A stretch of 64,000 nucleotides of DNA from Symbiodinium natans (GCA_905221605.1 CAJNDS010000125.1:494196-558195); one strand, 5' to 3'; shown: positions 53,236 to 61,856, counted from the stretch's first letter. Translations and numbers: made by a program. Notes: generated by a model from the sequence alone, not told the origin.

Positions 53236-53952
53236 GCAGGGGCTCCCAACATGGCATCCAGAGATAGGGTTTAGGGTTTAGGGTTTGGGGTTTAGGGTTT
53301 AGGGTTTAGGGTTTGGGGTTTAGGGTTTAGGGTTTAGGGTTTGGGGTTTAGGGTTTGGGGTTTGGGGTTTGGGGTTTGGGGTTTGGGGTTTGGGGTTTGG
53401 GGTTTAGGGTTTAGGGGTTTGGGGTTTAGGGGTTTGGGGTTTGGGGTTTAGGGTTTTGGGGTTTGGGGTTTAGGGGTTCAGGGGTTTAGGGGTTTAGGGG
53501 TTAGGGTTTAGGGTTTAGGTCTTAGGGTTTAGGGTTTGGGGGTTTAGGGGTTTAGGGTTTAGGGTTTTGGGGTGGGGGTTTATAGGGTTTAGGGTACCTG
53601 GAACCTCAACTCGTTGTTTTCTAGAGGTAAGTTCATGGCTATTGTATTTGCCTAAGACATGAGGTACTACGTGGCCCTCCCCCCTTTCAAAAAGCACAAG
53701 TACGGAAGAGAAAAACAGCATACAAGAACAACGTCAACAAGATAGATAAACACAAAGCAAAAACATGTGCTCAAATCGGGCGTCCAGGTGCGTCGTGCAG
53801 CGCGCGGGTCTCGGAGTAGTTCACTCTACTCCCTGAACCCTAAGCCCAAAATCCTAAACCCTAAACCCCAAACCCTAAACCCTAAACCCTAAACCTAAAC
53901 CCTAAACCCTAAACCCGAACCCTTAGAGCCCCAAACCCTCAACCCCTGACAG
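53236..53952. other. Intron 1 of the TatA-like gene, terminal inverted heptamer arrays
   Basis: 717 bp. TTTAGGG/TTTGGGG units start about 32 bp after the donor (53,268-53,600). The 3' part is CCCTAAA (53,850-53,915), ending CCCCTGACAG. The interior (53,600-53,840) is unique. Confidence 0.65.
53268..53600. repeat. TTTAGGG/TTTGGGG array, about 330 bp
   Basis: Mixed TTTAGGG and TTTGGGG heptamers with TTTAGGGG octamers, in the 5' half of TatA intron 1. Confidence 0.93.
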
Positions 53953-54033
53953 ATCCTGGGGGCGGCCATCCTCTTCTTCGGCCCAGAGACGCTGAAAGGC
54001 TTGGCGAAAGAAGCGGGCAAGGCGGACGGGGAG
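53953..54033 (+). CDS. tatA: TatA/Tha4-like exon 2: rest of the membrane helix, FGP hinge and amphipathic helix
   Basis: 27 codons in phase 0 between CCTGACAG and GAG|GTTTAGGG. Reads ILGAAILFFGPETLK then GLAKEAGKADGE. It matches the TatA/Tha4 pattern of hydrophobic helix, F-G-P hinge, L-x-x-L-x-K-x-x-G-K. The FGPKKLP of plants is FGPETLK here. The donor GT belongs to the TTTAGGG array. Confidence 0.78.
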
Positions 54034-54841
54034 GTTTAGGGTTTCGGGTTTAGGGTTTAGGGGGTTTGACTCTTTTTTGCGGGGAGGCCTTGGATTAGGT
54101 GTTTGAGTTCTTTGTTTTTTGTTAGTAGTTGTATGTTTTTTTGGTGTGGGGGGGAGGCCTTGGATTGGGGTTTAGTGTTTAGGTTTAGGGTTAGGTTTCG
54201 AGATTAGGGTCTAGAGTTTCGAGTTTCGGGTTCTTAGTTTGGGGTGTTAGGGGGGTTTATGATTCAGGGTTTAGGTGGTTTGTGGTTGAGGGTATGGAGT
54301 CTAGGGGCACCCTAAACCCTAAGCCCCGCTGAAGCTCGACGAGGCTAGACCAAAGTGCTAGACTCACGGCTTCCCGAGAGCGAAGCACTAGAACATCTCA
54401 TACCCGCCTCTTCAGGTCAATTCCTTGTGGGCACTTGGGTGTAGTGTAGTGATTATTATGGTTCAGCGTGAAAGGTTAAGGGTTTAGAACCATAGACTTA
54501 CGAGAGTGAAGACAGTCAGCTGTCAGCCCTTGCCCGTGGGGCTTTTGCCCCCCAGCCCAGAATTCTGTCTCCAGCTTAAACCCTACATCCTAAACCCTCA
54601 ACCCTACACTAAAACCCCACCCCCTAAATCCTCAACCCGTTGCTGGCTGCATCGCCCCTAATTAGGCAAGACCTTTCAAAGCTACCCCCATCTTCGATGC
54701 ATAGCGGGCGGGGAGGCCCTCCTAAACCCTAAACCCTAAACCCTAAACCCTAAACCCTAAACCCTAAACCCTAAACCCTAATTAAACCCTATAAACCCTA
54801 AACCCTAAACCCTCCTAACACCTGAAACCCTAATGTGTCAG

Positions 54842-54871
54842 GCAGCCGGAGATCTCAAGGAAGTTCCGAAG
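54842..54871 (+). CDS. tatA: TatA/Tha4-like exon 3 (30 bp micro-exon)
   Basis: Ten codons, AAGDLKEVPK, phase 0, between GTGTCAG and a GC donor (AAG|GCCCTG). LKEVPKAF is a typical algal/plant TatA stretch, completed by exon 4. The sequence AGGCC occurs at both ends of the following intron. An alternative reading to GTCATG would give LKEVPKALPHE. Confidence 0.65.
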
Positions 54872-55534
54872 GCCCTGCCTCACGAGTCATGACTTGGAGT
54901 TTAGGGTTTAGGGTTCAGGGTTTAGGGTTTAGGGTGATTAGGGTTTGAGAGGTTTAGAGTTATTTAGGGTTTAGGGTTTGATTAGGGCCTTGTGGCTTTA
55001 GGGATTAGGGGCACTGTCTACGAGGAGACGTGTCCTTCATGATTCTCAAGGCCCTAAACCCTAAACTCTAAGCCCCAAACCTTTTTAACCCCAAGCCCAA
55101 CACCCTAAACCCAAGTTCCTAAATTTCGCCCAAAACTCTGAACCAAGCTCCAAAACTCAACACCCTAAACCCTAAGGCCTAAGGCCTAAGCCCTAAGCCC
55201 TAAGCCCTAAGCCCTAAACGCCGGTTCTTGAAAATGGTCCTGGTCGTGGGTGCGTTTGTGGCTTGGGTTTGAAAGGTGCTTAGGGTTTAGGATTGAGGGT
55301 TTAGGGCTCGGTAGGCCCTTTGGATATCTTATTGTAAGGTTCAAGGGGGTGTAGGGTCAAACCTTCACAGCCTCAAAGCCTCAAAGCCTCGAACCCTCAA
55401 ACCCTCAAACCCTCAAACCCTCAACCCTTGAACCCTTTAACACCCTGAAACCCTAAACCCTAGACCCTAAACCCTAGCCCTAAACCCTAAACCCTAGACC
55501 CTAGACCCTAGACGCTAAACGCTAAACCCTAGCC

Positions 55535-55795
55535 CTAAACCCTAAACCCTAAACCCTAAACCCTAAACCCTAAACCCTAAACCCTAAACCCTAAACCCTA
55601 AACCCTAAACCCTAAACCCTAAACCCTAAACCCTAAACCCATAAACCCTAAACCCTAAACCCTAAACCCTAAACCCTAAACCCTAAACCCTAAACCCTAA
55701 ACCCTAAACCCTAAACCCTAAACCCTAAACCCTAAACCCTAAACCCTAAACCCTAAACCCTAAACCCTAAACCCTAAACCCTAAACAAGATCTCT
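55535..55795. repeat. (CCCTAAA)n array, longest perfect block, about 260 bp
   Basis: Uninterrupted heptamers but for one CCCATAAA. Forms the 3' end of TatA intron 3, 10-15 bp before the acceptor. Confidence 0.98.
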
Positions 55796-55803
55796 TTGAA
55801 CAG

Positions 55804-55840
55804 GCCTTCGAAGAGGGCATGAGCGAGACGGACAAGGCCG
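55804..55840 (+). CDS. tatA: TatA/Tha4-like exon 4
   Basis: After TTTGAACAG it reads AFEEGMSETDKA. With exon 3 this gives KEVPK|AFEEGM, the conserved end of the TatA amphipathic helix. The donor is AAG|GCCGGT (phase 0, end 55,836) or CCG|GTGGTG. TTTAGGG/TTCAGGG follows. Confidence 0.65.
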
Positions 55841-56239
55841 GTGGTGTAGGGTTCAGGGTTCAGGGTTCAGGGTTCAGGGTTCAGGGTTTAGGGTTTAGGG
55901 TTCAGGGTTCAGGGTTTAGGGTTTAGGGTTTAGGGTTTGGGGTTTAGGGTTTAGGGTTTAGGGTTTAGCGTTTAGGGCTTCATCAGGGCGATGCAGGCCT
56001 GGGCTGCACACCGGGCTCTGTGTTCAGCTCCTGCACCCTAAACCCTAAACCCTAAACCGTAAAGCCTAAATCCTAAACCCTAAACCCTAACCCCCAAGCC
56101 CAAAGCGCCAAGCCCCAAGCCCCAAGCTCCAAGCCCCAAGCACCAAGCCCCAAGCCCCAAGCCCCAAGCCCCAAGCCCCAACCCTCCTTTAACTTAGGGT
56201 TTGGGGTTGCCATACAACGATCCTGCCCTTGTTTGTCAG

Positions 56240-56276
56240 ACGAAGCCTGGCGAGGAGGACTCTCAGCGCCGGCAGG
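56240..56276 (+). CDS. Probable TatA-like exon 5, acidic tail
   Basis: Between GTTTGTCAG and CAGG|GTTTAGGG. Phase 0 gives TKPGEEDSQRRQ. Polar tail as expected for a TatA stromal domain. Confidence 0.5.
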
Positions 56277-56601
56277 GTTTAGGGTTCAGGGTTTAGGGTT
56301 TGGGGTTTGGGGTTTAGGGTTTAGGGGTTTAGAGACTTAGGGAGGGAATGAAGGGTCCATGCCAACACCCTCTATCTGACCTTTCCGCCCCTCAAAACTT
56401 CAACCCTGAATCCAGCATCCTGACTAGGCACATGTCTCAAACAGCCAAAGCTCCGAACCCGTTCGGGTTTAGGGTTTAGGGTTTATAAAGGGTTATCGGG
56501 TTGAGAGTTGAGGGTTTAGGGTTTACGGTGCCCTAAGCCCTACAATCCTTGTCTCGATGAGGGTTTATCGATGTCGGGTTTGGGACTGTCGGGGCCTAGG
56601 G

Positions 56602-56735
56602 GCCCTCAAAATCTAAGGGTACTTTCATGGCCCCCCTAATGTGGTCCCTTACCTCCTTCAGGGGGTATACAAGGGTACCCTATAAAGGGCCCATTCTAAG
56701 GGACCATGTAACTACCCTAAGACAAAATGTATACC
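56602..56735. mobile_element. Dispersed repeat family C, copy with partial inverted arms
   Basis: CATGGCCCCCCTAATGTGGT then CCCTTA is partly inverse to TAAGGGACCATGTAAC (56,698-56,714). The right arm is shared with 41,660 and 59,018. Confidence 0.42.
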
Positions 56736-56922
56736 CTAATTTGGGTTTAGGGCTTAGGGTTTAGGGTTTAGGGCTTAGGGTTTAGGGTTTAGAGCTTAGG
56801 GAACCCTAAACCCTAAACCCTAAACCCTAAACCCTAAACCCTAAACCCTAAACCCTAAACCCTAAACCCTAAACCCTGATTAGGGTTTCTAAGGGTGTAG
56901 GGCTTGGCTTCTGGAGCCGCAG

Positions 56923-56960
56923 GAGCCCAAGAAGACCGAGCTCAAGAAGGAGGAGAAGTC
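56923..56960 (+). CDS. Exon candidate, Lys/Glu-rich
   Basis: After GAGCCGCAG it reads EPKKTELKKEEKSES then SRPQ. The donor may be GAA|GTCCGA. Fits the charged C-terminal tail of the TatA-like protein. Confidence 0.48.
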
Positions 56961-57006
56961 CGAATCGTCCCGGCCTCAAGCCTTCAGGGCACGAAGCCTT
57001 CCGAAA

Positions 57007-57124
57007 CCCTAAACCCTAAACCCTAAACCCTAAACCCTAAACCCTAAACCCTAAACCCTAAACCCTAAACCCCAAACCCCAAACCCCAAACCCCAAACCC
57101 CAAACCCCAAACCCCAAACCCCAA
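57007..57124. repeat. (CCCTAAA)n then (CCCCAAA)n array
   Basis: Heptamers switch abruptly from CCCTAAA to CCCCAAA at about 57,068. Lies before the exon at 57,136. Confidence 0.95.
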
Positions 57125-57135
57125 ACCCAAGCAAG

Positions 57136-57179
57136 CCCATGAACTTCAAGGGAGCGCCAGACTCAGCTGCCGCTGCCAG
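57136..57179 (+). CDS. Exon candidate (44 bp)
   Basis: Between CCCAAGCAAG and CCAG|GTGAGC (consensus). Reads PMNFKGAPDSAAAAR. Confidence 0.52.
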
Positions 57180-57539
57180 GTGAGCCGCCTCGGGAGGCCC
57201 TTACATGCGCGCGCACGCAAGGGTGAGGCGGGTGCGTGGGGAGGGATGACGGGGTTTAGAGTTTAGGGTTTGGGGTTTAGGAATTAGGGTTTAGGGTTTA
57301 GGGTTTAGGGTTTAGAGATTTAGGGGGGGCTTGGGCATGCAGCAGATGGGTCGGGGCCATGTGGTTTATGTTTAAAGTTCTCAAGTCTCAAACCCTAAAC
57401 CCTAAACCCCGAAGACCCTACACCCTAAACCCCAAACCCCTAAACCCCTAAACCCCTAAACCCCTAAACCCCTAAACCCCTAAACCCCTGAACCCCTGAA
57501 CCCCTGAACCCCTAAACCCCTAAACCCTAACCCCTACAG

Positions 57540-57630
57540 CAGGATGTGTTTATACAATGTAGCCAGGGCTTCAGTCTTCATGGGGCCGAGGGAGCCTTGC
57601 AAAACCTTGCGAACGACGATTGCAAGATAG
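57540..57630 (+). CDS. Exon of an unknown protein (91 bp)
   Basis: Between CCCCTACAG and GATAG|GTTCAGGG. Reads QDVFIQCSQGFSLHG, AEGALQNLANDDCKI, G. Strong coding composition and clean boundaries. Relation to the TatA-like gene unknown. Confidence 0.58.
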
Positions 57631-57662
57631 GTTCAGGGTTCAGCTTTCAGGGTTCAGGGTTT

Positions 57663-57752
57663 AGGGTCTAGGGTGGTTTAGGGTGGTTTAGGGTGGTTTA
57701 GGGTAGTTTAGGGTGGTTTAGGGTAGTTTAGGGTAGTTTATAGGGTAGTGTA
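57663..57752. repeat. GGTTTAGGGT decamer variant array
   Basis: TTTAGGGTGG and TTTAGGGTAG ten-base units, about eight copies, directly downstream of an exon donor. Confidence 0.88.
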
Positions 57753-58061
57753 GGGTCCTGCGTTCAGTACCAGCTGTGGATGATTGCTGCGGCGATGGTC
57801 ATTTTTTGAGTACCCATGCATGATTGCTTGCGAACTTGAGTCCCTGGACCCTAAACCCTGCGCCCTAACCCCTAAACCCTAAACATAAACCCTAAACCCT
57901 ACACCCTAAACCCTAAACCCTAAACGCGCCTGGTTTAGGGTGTTTAGGGTTAACAGTGGCTCAAGGTCTGGGAGATTGGGACCCTAAACCCTAAACCCTA
58001 AACCGTAAACCCTAAACCCTAAACCCTAAACCCTAAACCCTAAAGGGGGTTCTTCTGGTAG

Positions 58062-58107
58062 GGGATGAGCAGCCGGTAGCTCCGAGATTTGAGGACTTTC
58101 GCTGTTT
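58062..58107 (+). CDS. Exon candidate (46 bp)
   Basis: Between TTCTGGTAG and TGTTT|GTTTGG. Reads GDEQPVAPRFEDFRC then L. CCCTAAA upstream. Confidence 0.48.
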
Positions 58108-58223
58108 GTTTGGGGCTTAGGGCTTATGAGGTGGAGGGTTTAGGGTTTAGGGTTTAGTAAAGGGTTTAGGATTTAGGGCTTATAGGGCAGGGTTCATAGG
58201 GTTCATAGGCTTTGTGGCGTGTA

Positions 58224-58344
58224 CAGGGTGGGGCCCCCTTACTATACTAACTGTAGTTAAGGGGACTTATAACCTAACTTAGGGTCCTTATAACCCAATT
58301 TAGGGCCCTTATAACTCTACTTATAACTAGGGGGCCCCACCCTG
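58224..58344. mobile_element. 121-bp MITE, TIR CAGGGTGGGGCCCCCT, TA target site
   Basis: The first 16 bases of both ends are exact inverses. TA flanks each side (58,222-58,223; 58,345-58,346). The interior holds three ~22-bp repeats CTTATAACCYAAYTTAGGGY. No coding capacity. Confidence 0.75.
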
Positions 58345-58404
58345 TAGGGTTTCCAGAGCTGATTGTAAGACTTAGGGTTTATGGGGGCTTGGGGTGGCCG
58401 TCAG

Positions 58405-58459
58405 GCGCGCGGATGCAGCAGAGGAAGATGAAAGCAAAAGACAAAAAAGCTGCACCGGA
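58405..58459 (+). CDS. Exon candidate, Lys/Glu-rich
   Basis: Between GGCCGTCAG and CCGGA|GTCAGG. Reads RADAAEEDESKRQKS then CTG, or in another register MQQRKMKAKDKKAAP. Flanked downstream by TTTAGGG and upstream by the MITE. Confidence 0.45.
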
Positions 58460-58517
58460 GTCAGGGTTTAGGGTTTAGGGTTAGGGTTTAGGGTTTAGGG
58501 GTTAGGGTTTAGGGTTT

Positions 58518-58554
<37 letters not shown>

Positions 58555-58560
58555 GGTAAA

Positions 58561-58580
58561 GCCCACTGAGCTATGGCTCC
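58561..58580 (-). other. tRNA-like 5' fragment (A-box)
   Basis: On - the sequence GGAGCCATAGCTCAGTGGGC looks like the acceptor/D-arm start of a tRNA, with an A-box TAGCTCAGTGGG. It is not followed by an anticodon arm (repeats follow), so it is at most a fragment or SINE relic. Confidence 0.35.
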
Positions 58581-58694
58581 TAACGCCCTCCTCCCCCTCC
58601 CACCGCCCCCACAAAGTTAGGTGCTGCTCTACCACGCCAGAATACAGAATCCTCAAGAATCCCAAGCAACCCTAAACCCTAAACCCTAAACCGT

Positions 58695-58785
58695 AGACTC
58701 TGCCGTCCTTGCCCAAAGGGGGTTGTTGCAGCCAAACAATCGCAGAATCTTTGGGCAGCTTCACCAAGTGCCATGGACTTCTAAG
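58695..58785 (+). CDS. Exon candidate, unknown
   Basis: One register (after CCGTAG) reads LPSLPKGGCCSQTIA then ESLGSFTKCHGLL. A shorter exon (after TTGCAG, 58,730) reads PNNRRIFGQLHQVPW. Flanked by CCCTAAA and a long TTTAGGG array. Confidence 0.4.
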
Positions 58786-58794
58786 TTCGTTTAG

Positions 58795-58945
58795 GGTTTA
58801 GGGTTTAGGGTTAGGGTTTAGGGTTTAGGGTTTAGGGTTTAGGGTTTAGGGTTTAGGGTTTAGGGTTTAGGGTTTAGGGTTTAGGGTTTAGGGTTTAGGG
58901 TTTAGAGTTTAGGCTTTAGGGTTTAGGGTTTAGGGTCTAAGGGTC
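58795..58945. repeat. (TTTAGGG)n array, about 140 bp
   Basis: Perfect heptamers with one missing T, starting just after the exon candidate at 58,695. Confidence 0.97.
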
Positions 58946-59259
58946 TAAGGGTCTAAGGGAAGTTTGAGTGTTCTGAAGAATTTGAATGGGGCCTTGGGTT
59001 TTGCAAGGGTCTGTACTGAGGGACCATGTAACGACCCTAAGATTGAGGTCATTGTCGTCTTTACGGTTCTTGAGTTCGGGGAATCGACAATGTAGTCGTC
59101 TAGGGTTTAGGGTTTAGGGTTTAGGGTCACTTAGGGTTTAGGGTTTAGGGTTTCCTTGGATTCTTTCTGCCTCGTGTGAGACTGCAGCTGCTCTCAGTAG
59201 TCACCGCTGACGAGTGACCTGAAGCCCTAAAGCCCAAACCCAAGCCAAGCCCCAAATTC

Positions 59260-59370
59260 TAAACCCTAAACCCTAAACCCTAAACCCTAAATCCTAAATC
59301 CTAAACCCTAAACCCTAAACCCTAAACCCTAGACCCTAAACCCTAAACCCTAAACCCTAAACCCTAGGCC
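59260..59370. repeat. (CCCTAAA)n array
   Basis: Heptamers with a few CCCTAAT/CCCTAGA units. Confidence 0.95.
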
Positions 59371-59718
59371 AACAGTATTGGCGCCCTGACTGTCAGTTAG
59401 CAAAGCCTCACCAAACCCTGGACCCCTAAACCCTACACCCTAAGCCCCTGTTGGAGCTGTAGGGTTTAGGGCGTTTAGGGTTTAGGGTTTAGGGTTTAGG
59501 GGCTTGCAGGGTTTAGGGTTTTAGGATTTTAGGGATTTGGGGTTCTAGGGTTTCAGGGTTTTAGGGTTTTGGGGTTTTGGGGTTTTGGGATTTAGGGTTT
59601 TAGGGATTGTGGTTTTAGGTTTTCAGGGTTTAGGGTTCACCCTAAACCCTAAACCCCAAACCCTAAACCCTAAACCGCTGGGTTTAGGGTGTAGGGTCCT
59701 TTGGAATCCAATTTTCAG

Positions 59719-59732
59719 ACCCGACAACCGCG
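59719..59732 (+). promoter_or_regulatory. Possible spliced-leader acceptor and 14-base 5' UTR
   Basis: CCAATTTTCAG lies 14 bases upstream of an ATG with a good frame. In dinoflagellates the spliced leader is trans-spliced to such an AG. It could equally be an ordinary intron acceptor. Confidence 0.3.
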
Positions 59733-59807
59733 ATGTCGCTGACGATCCATGTCACGCTTCTCAGCGGCACGGTGACGGCGGTCGAGGCCCAGGCGCGCTT
59801 CGTTGCG
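59733..59807 (+). CDS. Probable first coding exon of a gene
   Basis: ATG then SLTIHVTLLSGTVTA then VEAQARFVA, ending GCG|GTGCCC. A short beta-strand-like start of the form M-x-L-T-x-x-V-x-L-L-S-G, reminiscent of ubiquitin-like N-termini (inference). GC-rich third positions. TTTAGGG follows. Confidence 0.5.
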
Positions 59808-59989
59808 GTGCCCTTAGCCCGAAACCCAGGGTTTAGGGTTTAGGGTTTGGGGTTCAGGGTTTCGGGTTTAGGATTTAGGGTTTAAGGTTTATGGTTAGGG
59901 GTTTTGGGTTTAGGGTCCCCTCAACTCCTTAATGCATCCAAAACCTGAAATCTGAGCTCACTCTAGCAGGGGCCTTAGCCTTCCTTCAG

Positions 59990-60071
59990 ACGCCGAAGCT
60001 CTCGGGAGGAAGAGTGGAGTGTTCGGGACTTGACTGCCGCCGCCGCTCGCGTGCCCCAGCTTGCATCCCAT
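59990..60071 (+). CDS. Exon candidate, unknown
   Basis: Between TTCCTTCAG and CCCAT|GTAACT. Reads RRSSREEEWSVRDLT then AAAARVPQLASH. Phase does not match 59,807 directly, so an exon may be missing between. Confidence 0.48.
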
Positions 60072-60292
60072 GTAACTCTTCCCTGGAACCCAAAAGAGCT
60101 AATGGCTACTTAACCCTAAGCTGTAAGCCCTACATGCTAAACCCCAAGCCTCAAAACCCCCAAGCCCTAAACCCTAACACCCGCCATCCTAAACCCGAAC
60201 CCCTCAAACCCCTAAACCCTAACCCTTAGGACTAAATCCCTGCCAGCCATTGGGGTTTGTGCCGGTGTGGTGTGGGGAACGCTTTGGTGCTC

Positions 60293-60350
60293 CAGTTCTC
60301 GTCCATGGGCCACCACATCCTAGACCCAGAGTCCATGAGCCCTAAGCCCA
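60293..60350 (+). CDS. Exon candidate, unknown
   Basis: After GTGCTCCAG it reads FSSMGHHILDPESMS then PK. Donor not clear. Confidence 0.32.
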
Positions 60351-60429
60351 ACTGGTTACTGGTGTTATCCCGAAACCCGAAACCCAAACCCTACACCCTA
60401 AACCCTGCACCCTAAACCCTAAACCCTAC

Positions 60430-60545
60430 ACCCTACACCCTAAACCCTAAACCCTAAACCCTAAACCCTAAACCCTAAACCCTAAACCCTAAACCCTAAA
60501 CCCTAAACCCTAAACCCTAAACCCTAAACCCTAAACCCTAAACCC
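60430..60545. repeat. (CCCTAAA)n array, about 115 bp
   Basis: Perfect heptamers before the exon at 60,556. Confidence 0.97.
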
Positions 60546-60555
60546 CAACCAAAAG

Positions 60556-60654
60556 AGTGGAGAGAAACGAGCTTGCGCAGCCCTTTCAAGACCACTCACC
60601 CGTTCCCAAGCATCTTCAAAGTCATCAATTTTGTGCTCTTTCGGCCCACCTAGA
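60556..60654 (+). CDS. Exon of an unknown protein (99 bp)
   Basis: Between CCAAAAG and CTAGA|GTTGGG. Reads VERNELAQPFQDHSP, VPKHLQSHQFCALSA, HL. A second register is also open. CCCTAAA upstream, TTTAGGG downstream. Confidence 0.5.
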
Positions 60655-60853
60655 GTTGGGGTTTAGGGTTTAGGGTTTAGGGTTTAGGGTTTAGGGTTTC
60701 GGGTTTAGGGTTTAGGGTGCCAGAGTCCTGAGGCGGCCCTGAAATGAACTCCCAAACTTTTCGAGTCCCCGACTTAAGTCGTAGATGCTGAAGAGCCCTA
60801 AACCCTAAACCCTAAACCCTAAACCCTAAACCCTCAGCCCTGCATTCTCCCAG

Positions 60854-60893
60854 CATCGATTATGCCCTATGACCCCCCAAAAGGGCCCTTAAT
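60854..60893 (+). CDS. Short exon candidate
   Basis: Between TTCTCCCAG and ATAG|GGTTTAGGG. Reads SIMPYDPPKGPLI. Confidence 0.4.
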
Positions 60894-60923
60894 AGGGTTT
60901 AGGGTTTAGGGTTTAGGGTTTAG

Positions 60924-61009
60924 GGCTACTGGGATGATAAGGCGCAATGGCCCATCCTGCTCTGCACGCCCAAGGAACTTCGCGCTGGGATCAGCAGCGT
61001 CTCTGCTGA
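60924..61009 (+). CDS. Exon of an unknown protein; acceptor inside a TTTAG|GG unit
   Basis: Reads GYWDDKAQWPILLCT then PKELRAGISSVSA, with donor GA|GTGATC (or a TGA stop directly after). The only upstream AG is that of the TTTAGGG array, so the repeat would supply the acceptor here. Confidence 0.55.
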
Positions 61010-61513
61010 GTGATCGGTGAGCCAAAGTTCGAAAGCTTACAAAATAGCTTAGGGTTTAGGGTTTAGGGTTTAGGCTTTAGGCTTTAGGCTTTAGGTTTAG
61101 GGTTTCGGGTTTCGGGTTCGGGTTTTGGGTTTAGGGTTTAGGGTTTACGGTCTAGGGTTTAGGGCTGGGCGGGGTGCCAATCCTAATGAACCCTTCTTTG
61201 CTACGCAAGGGTACCGTAACATGCCCCGAGCCAGGCTTGTGAAGCTAGGGTTTAGGGTTTAGGGTTTAGGGTTCAGGGTTGAGGGTAAATTAATTCTGAA
61301 AGTGGCGTGTGTCGTGCGCTGCCGGGGTTCATGGGTAGTTATAACTGTCATATAGTTAAACAAATGTGTGTGTGGGATACATGAAAGCCTACATATAGCA
61401 CCCACCAACCTTCAAGAACCATTCCTTCCGACAAAATGCCAGGAACCCTCAGCCCTAAACGCAAAACCCTAATTAAGCCCTAAACCCTAAACCCTAAGCC
61501 CTAAGCCCTGAAC

Positions 61514-61590
61514 CCTATGAACCCTATGAACCCTATGAACCCTATGAACCCTATGAACCCTATGAACCCTATGAACCCTATGAACCCTAA
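61514..61590. repeat. CCCTATGAA nonamer array, eight units
   Basis: Perfect 9-base units CCCTATGAA, a derivative of CCCTAAA, ending in CCCTAAACCC. Confidence 0.95.
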
Positions 61591-61596
61591 ACCCTG

Positions 61597-61764
61597 ATGA
61601 CTCGGGGCGATGTCGAGTGGGAAGGAAAGAAAGGCAAAGGTTGCAGACACGTGACCACAATTCAGGCTTCCTCGAGGACCCAGAGTAGCGCCTTGTTTCC
61701 CGTTTTCTGGGGCTCAGGTTCCCTGATGAGCCCCTTTAAACCAAAAAGGGATACACCTTTTTAA
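61597..61764 (+). CDS. Small open frame (55 codons)
   Basis: MTRGDVEWEGKKGKG, CRHVTTIQASSRTQS... to TAA. The 5' half is protein-like; the 3' half may be intron. Preceded by CCCTATGAA/CCCTAAA. Confidence 0.3.
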   Translation: MTRGDVEWEGKKGKGCRHVTTIQASSRTQSSALFPVFWGSGSLMSPFKPKRDTPF

Positions 61765-61856
61765 GTTTTTTGTTTCCTGGGTTGCTCTCTTGTCTGGTTC
61801 ATCAAAGGTCCGCACATTCCTGCCCGCCAGAGAAGTCTTTCATGTCTGTTTGTTGG

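Noticed and set aside
57945-57965. TGGCTCAAG resembling the end of the dinoflagellate spliced leader
   Set aside because: Only nine bases match and the preceding bases do not fit the leader; expected by chance.
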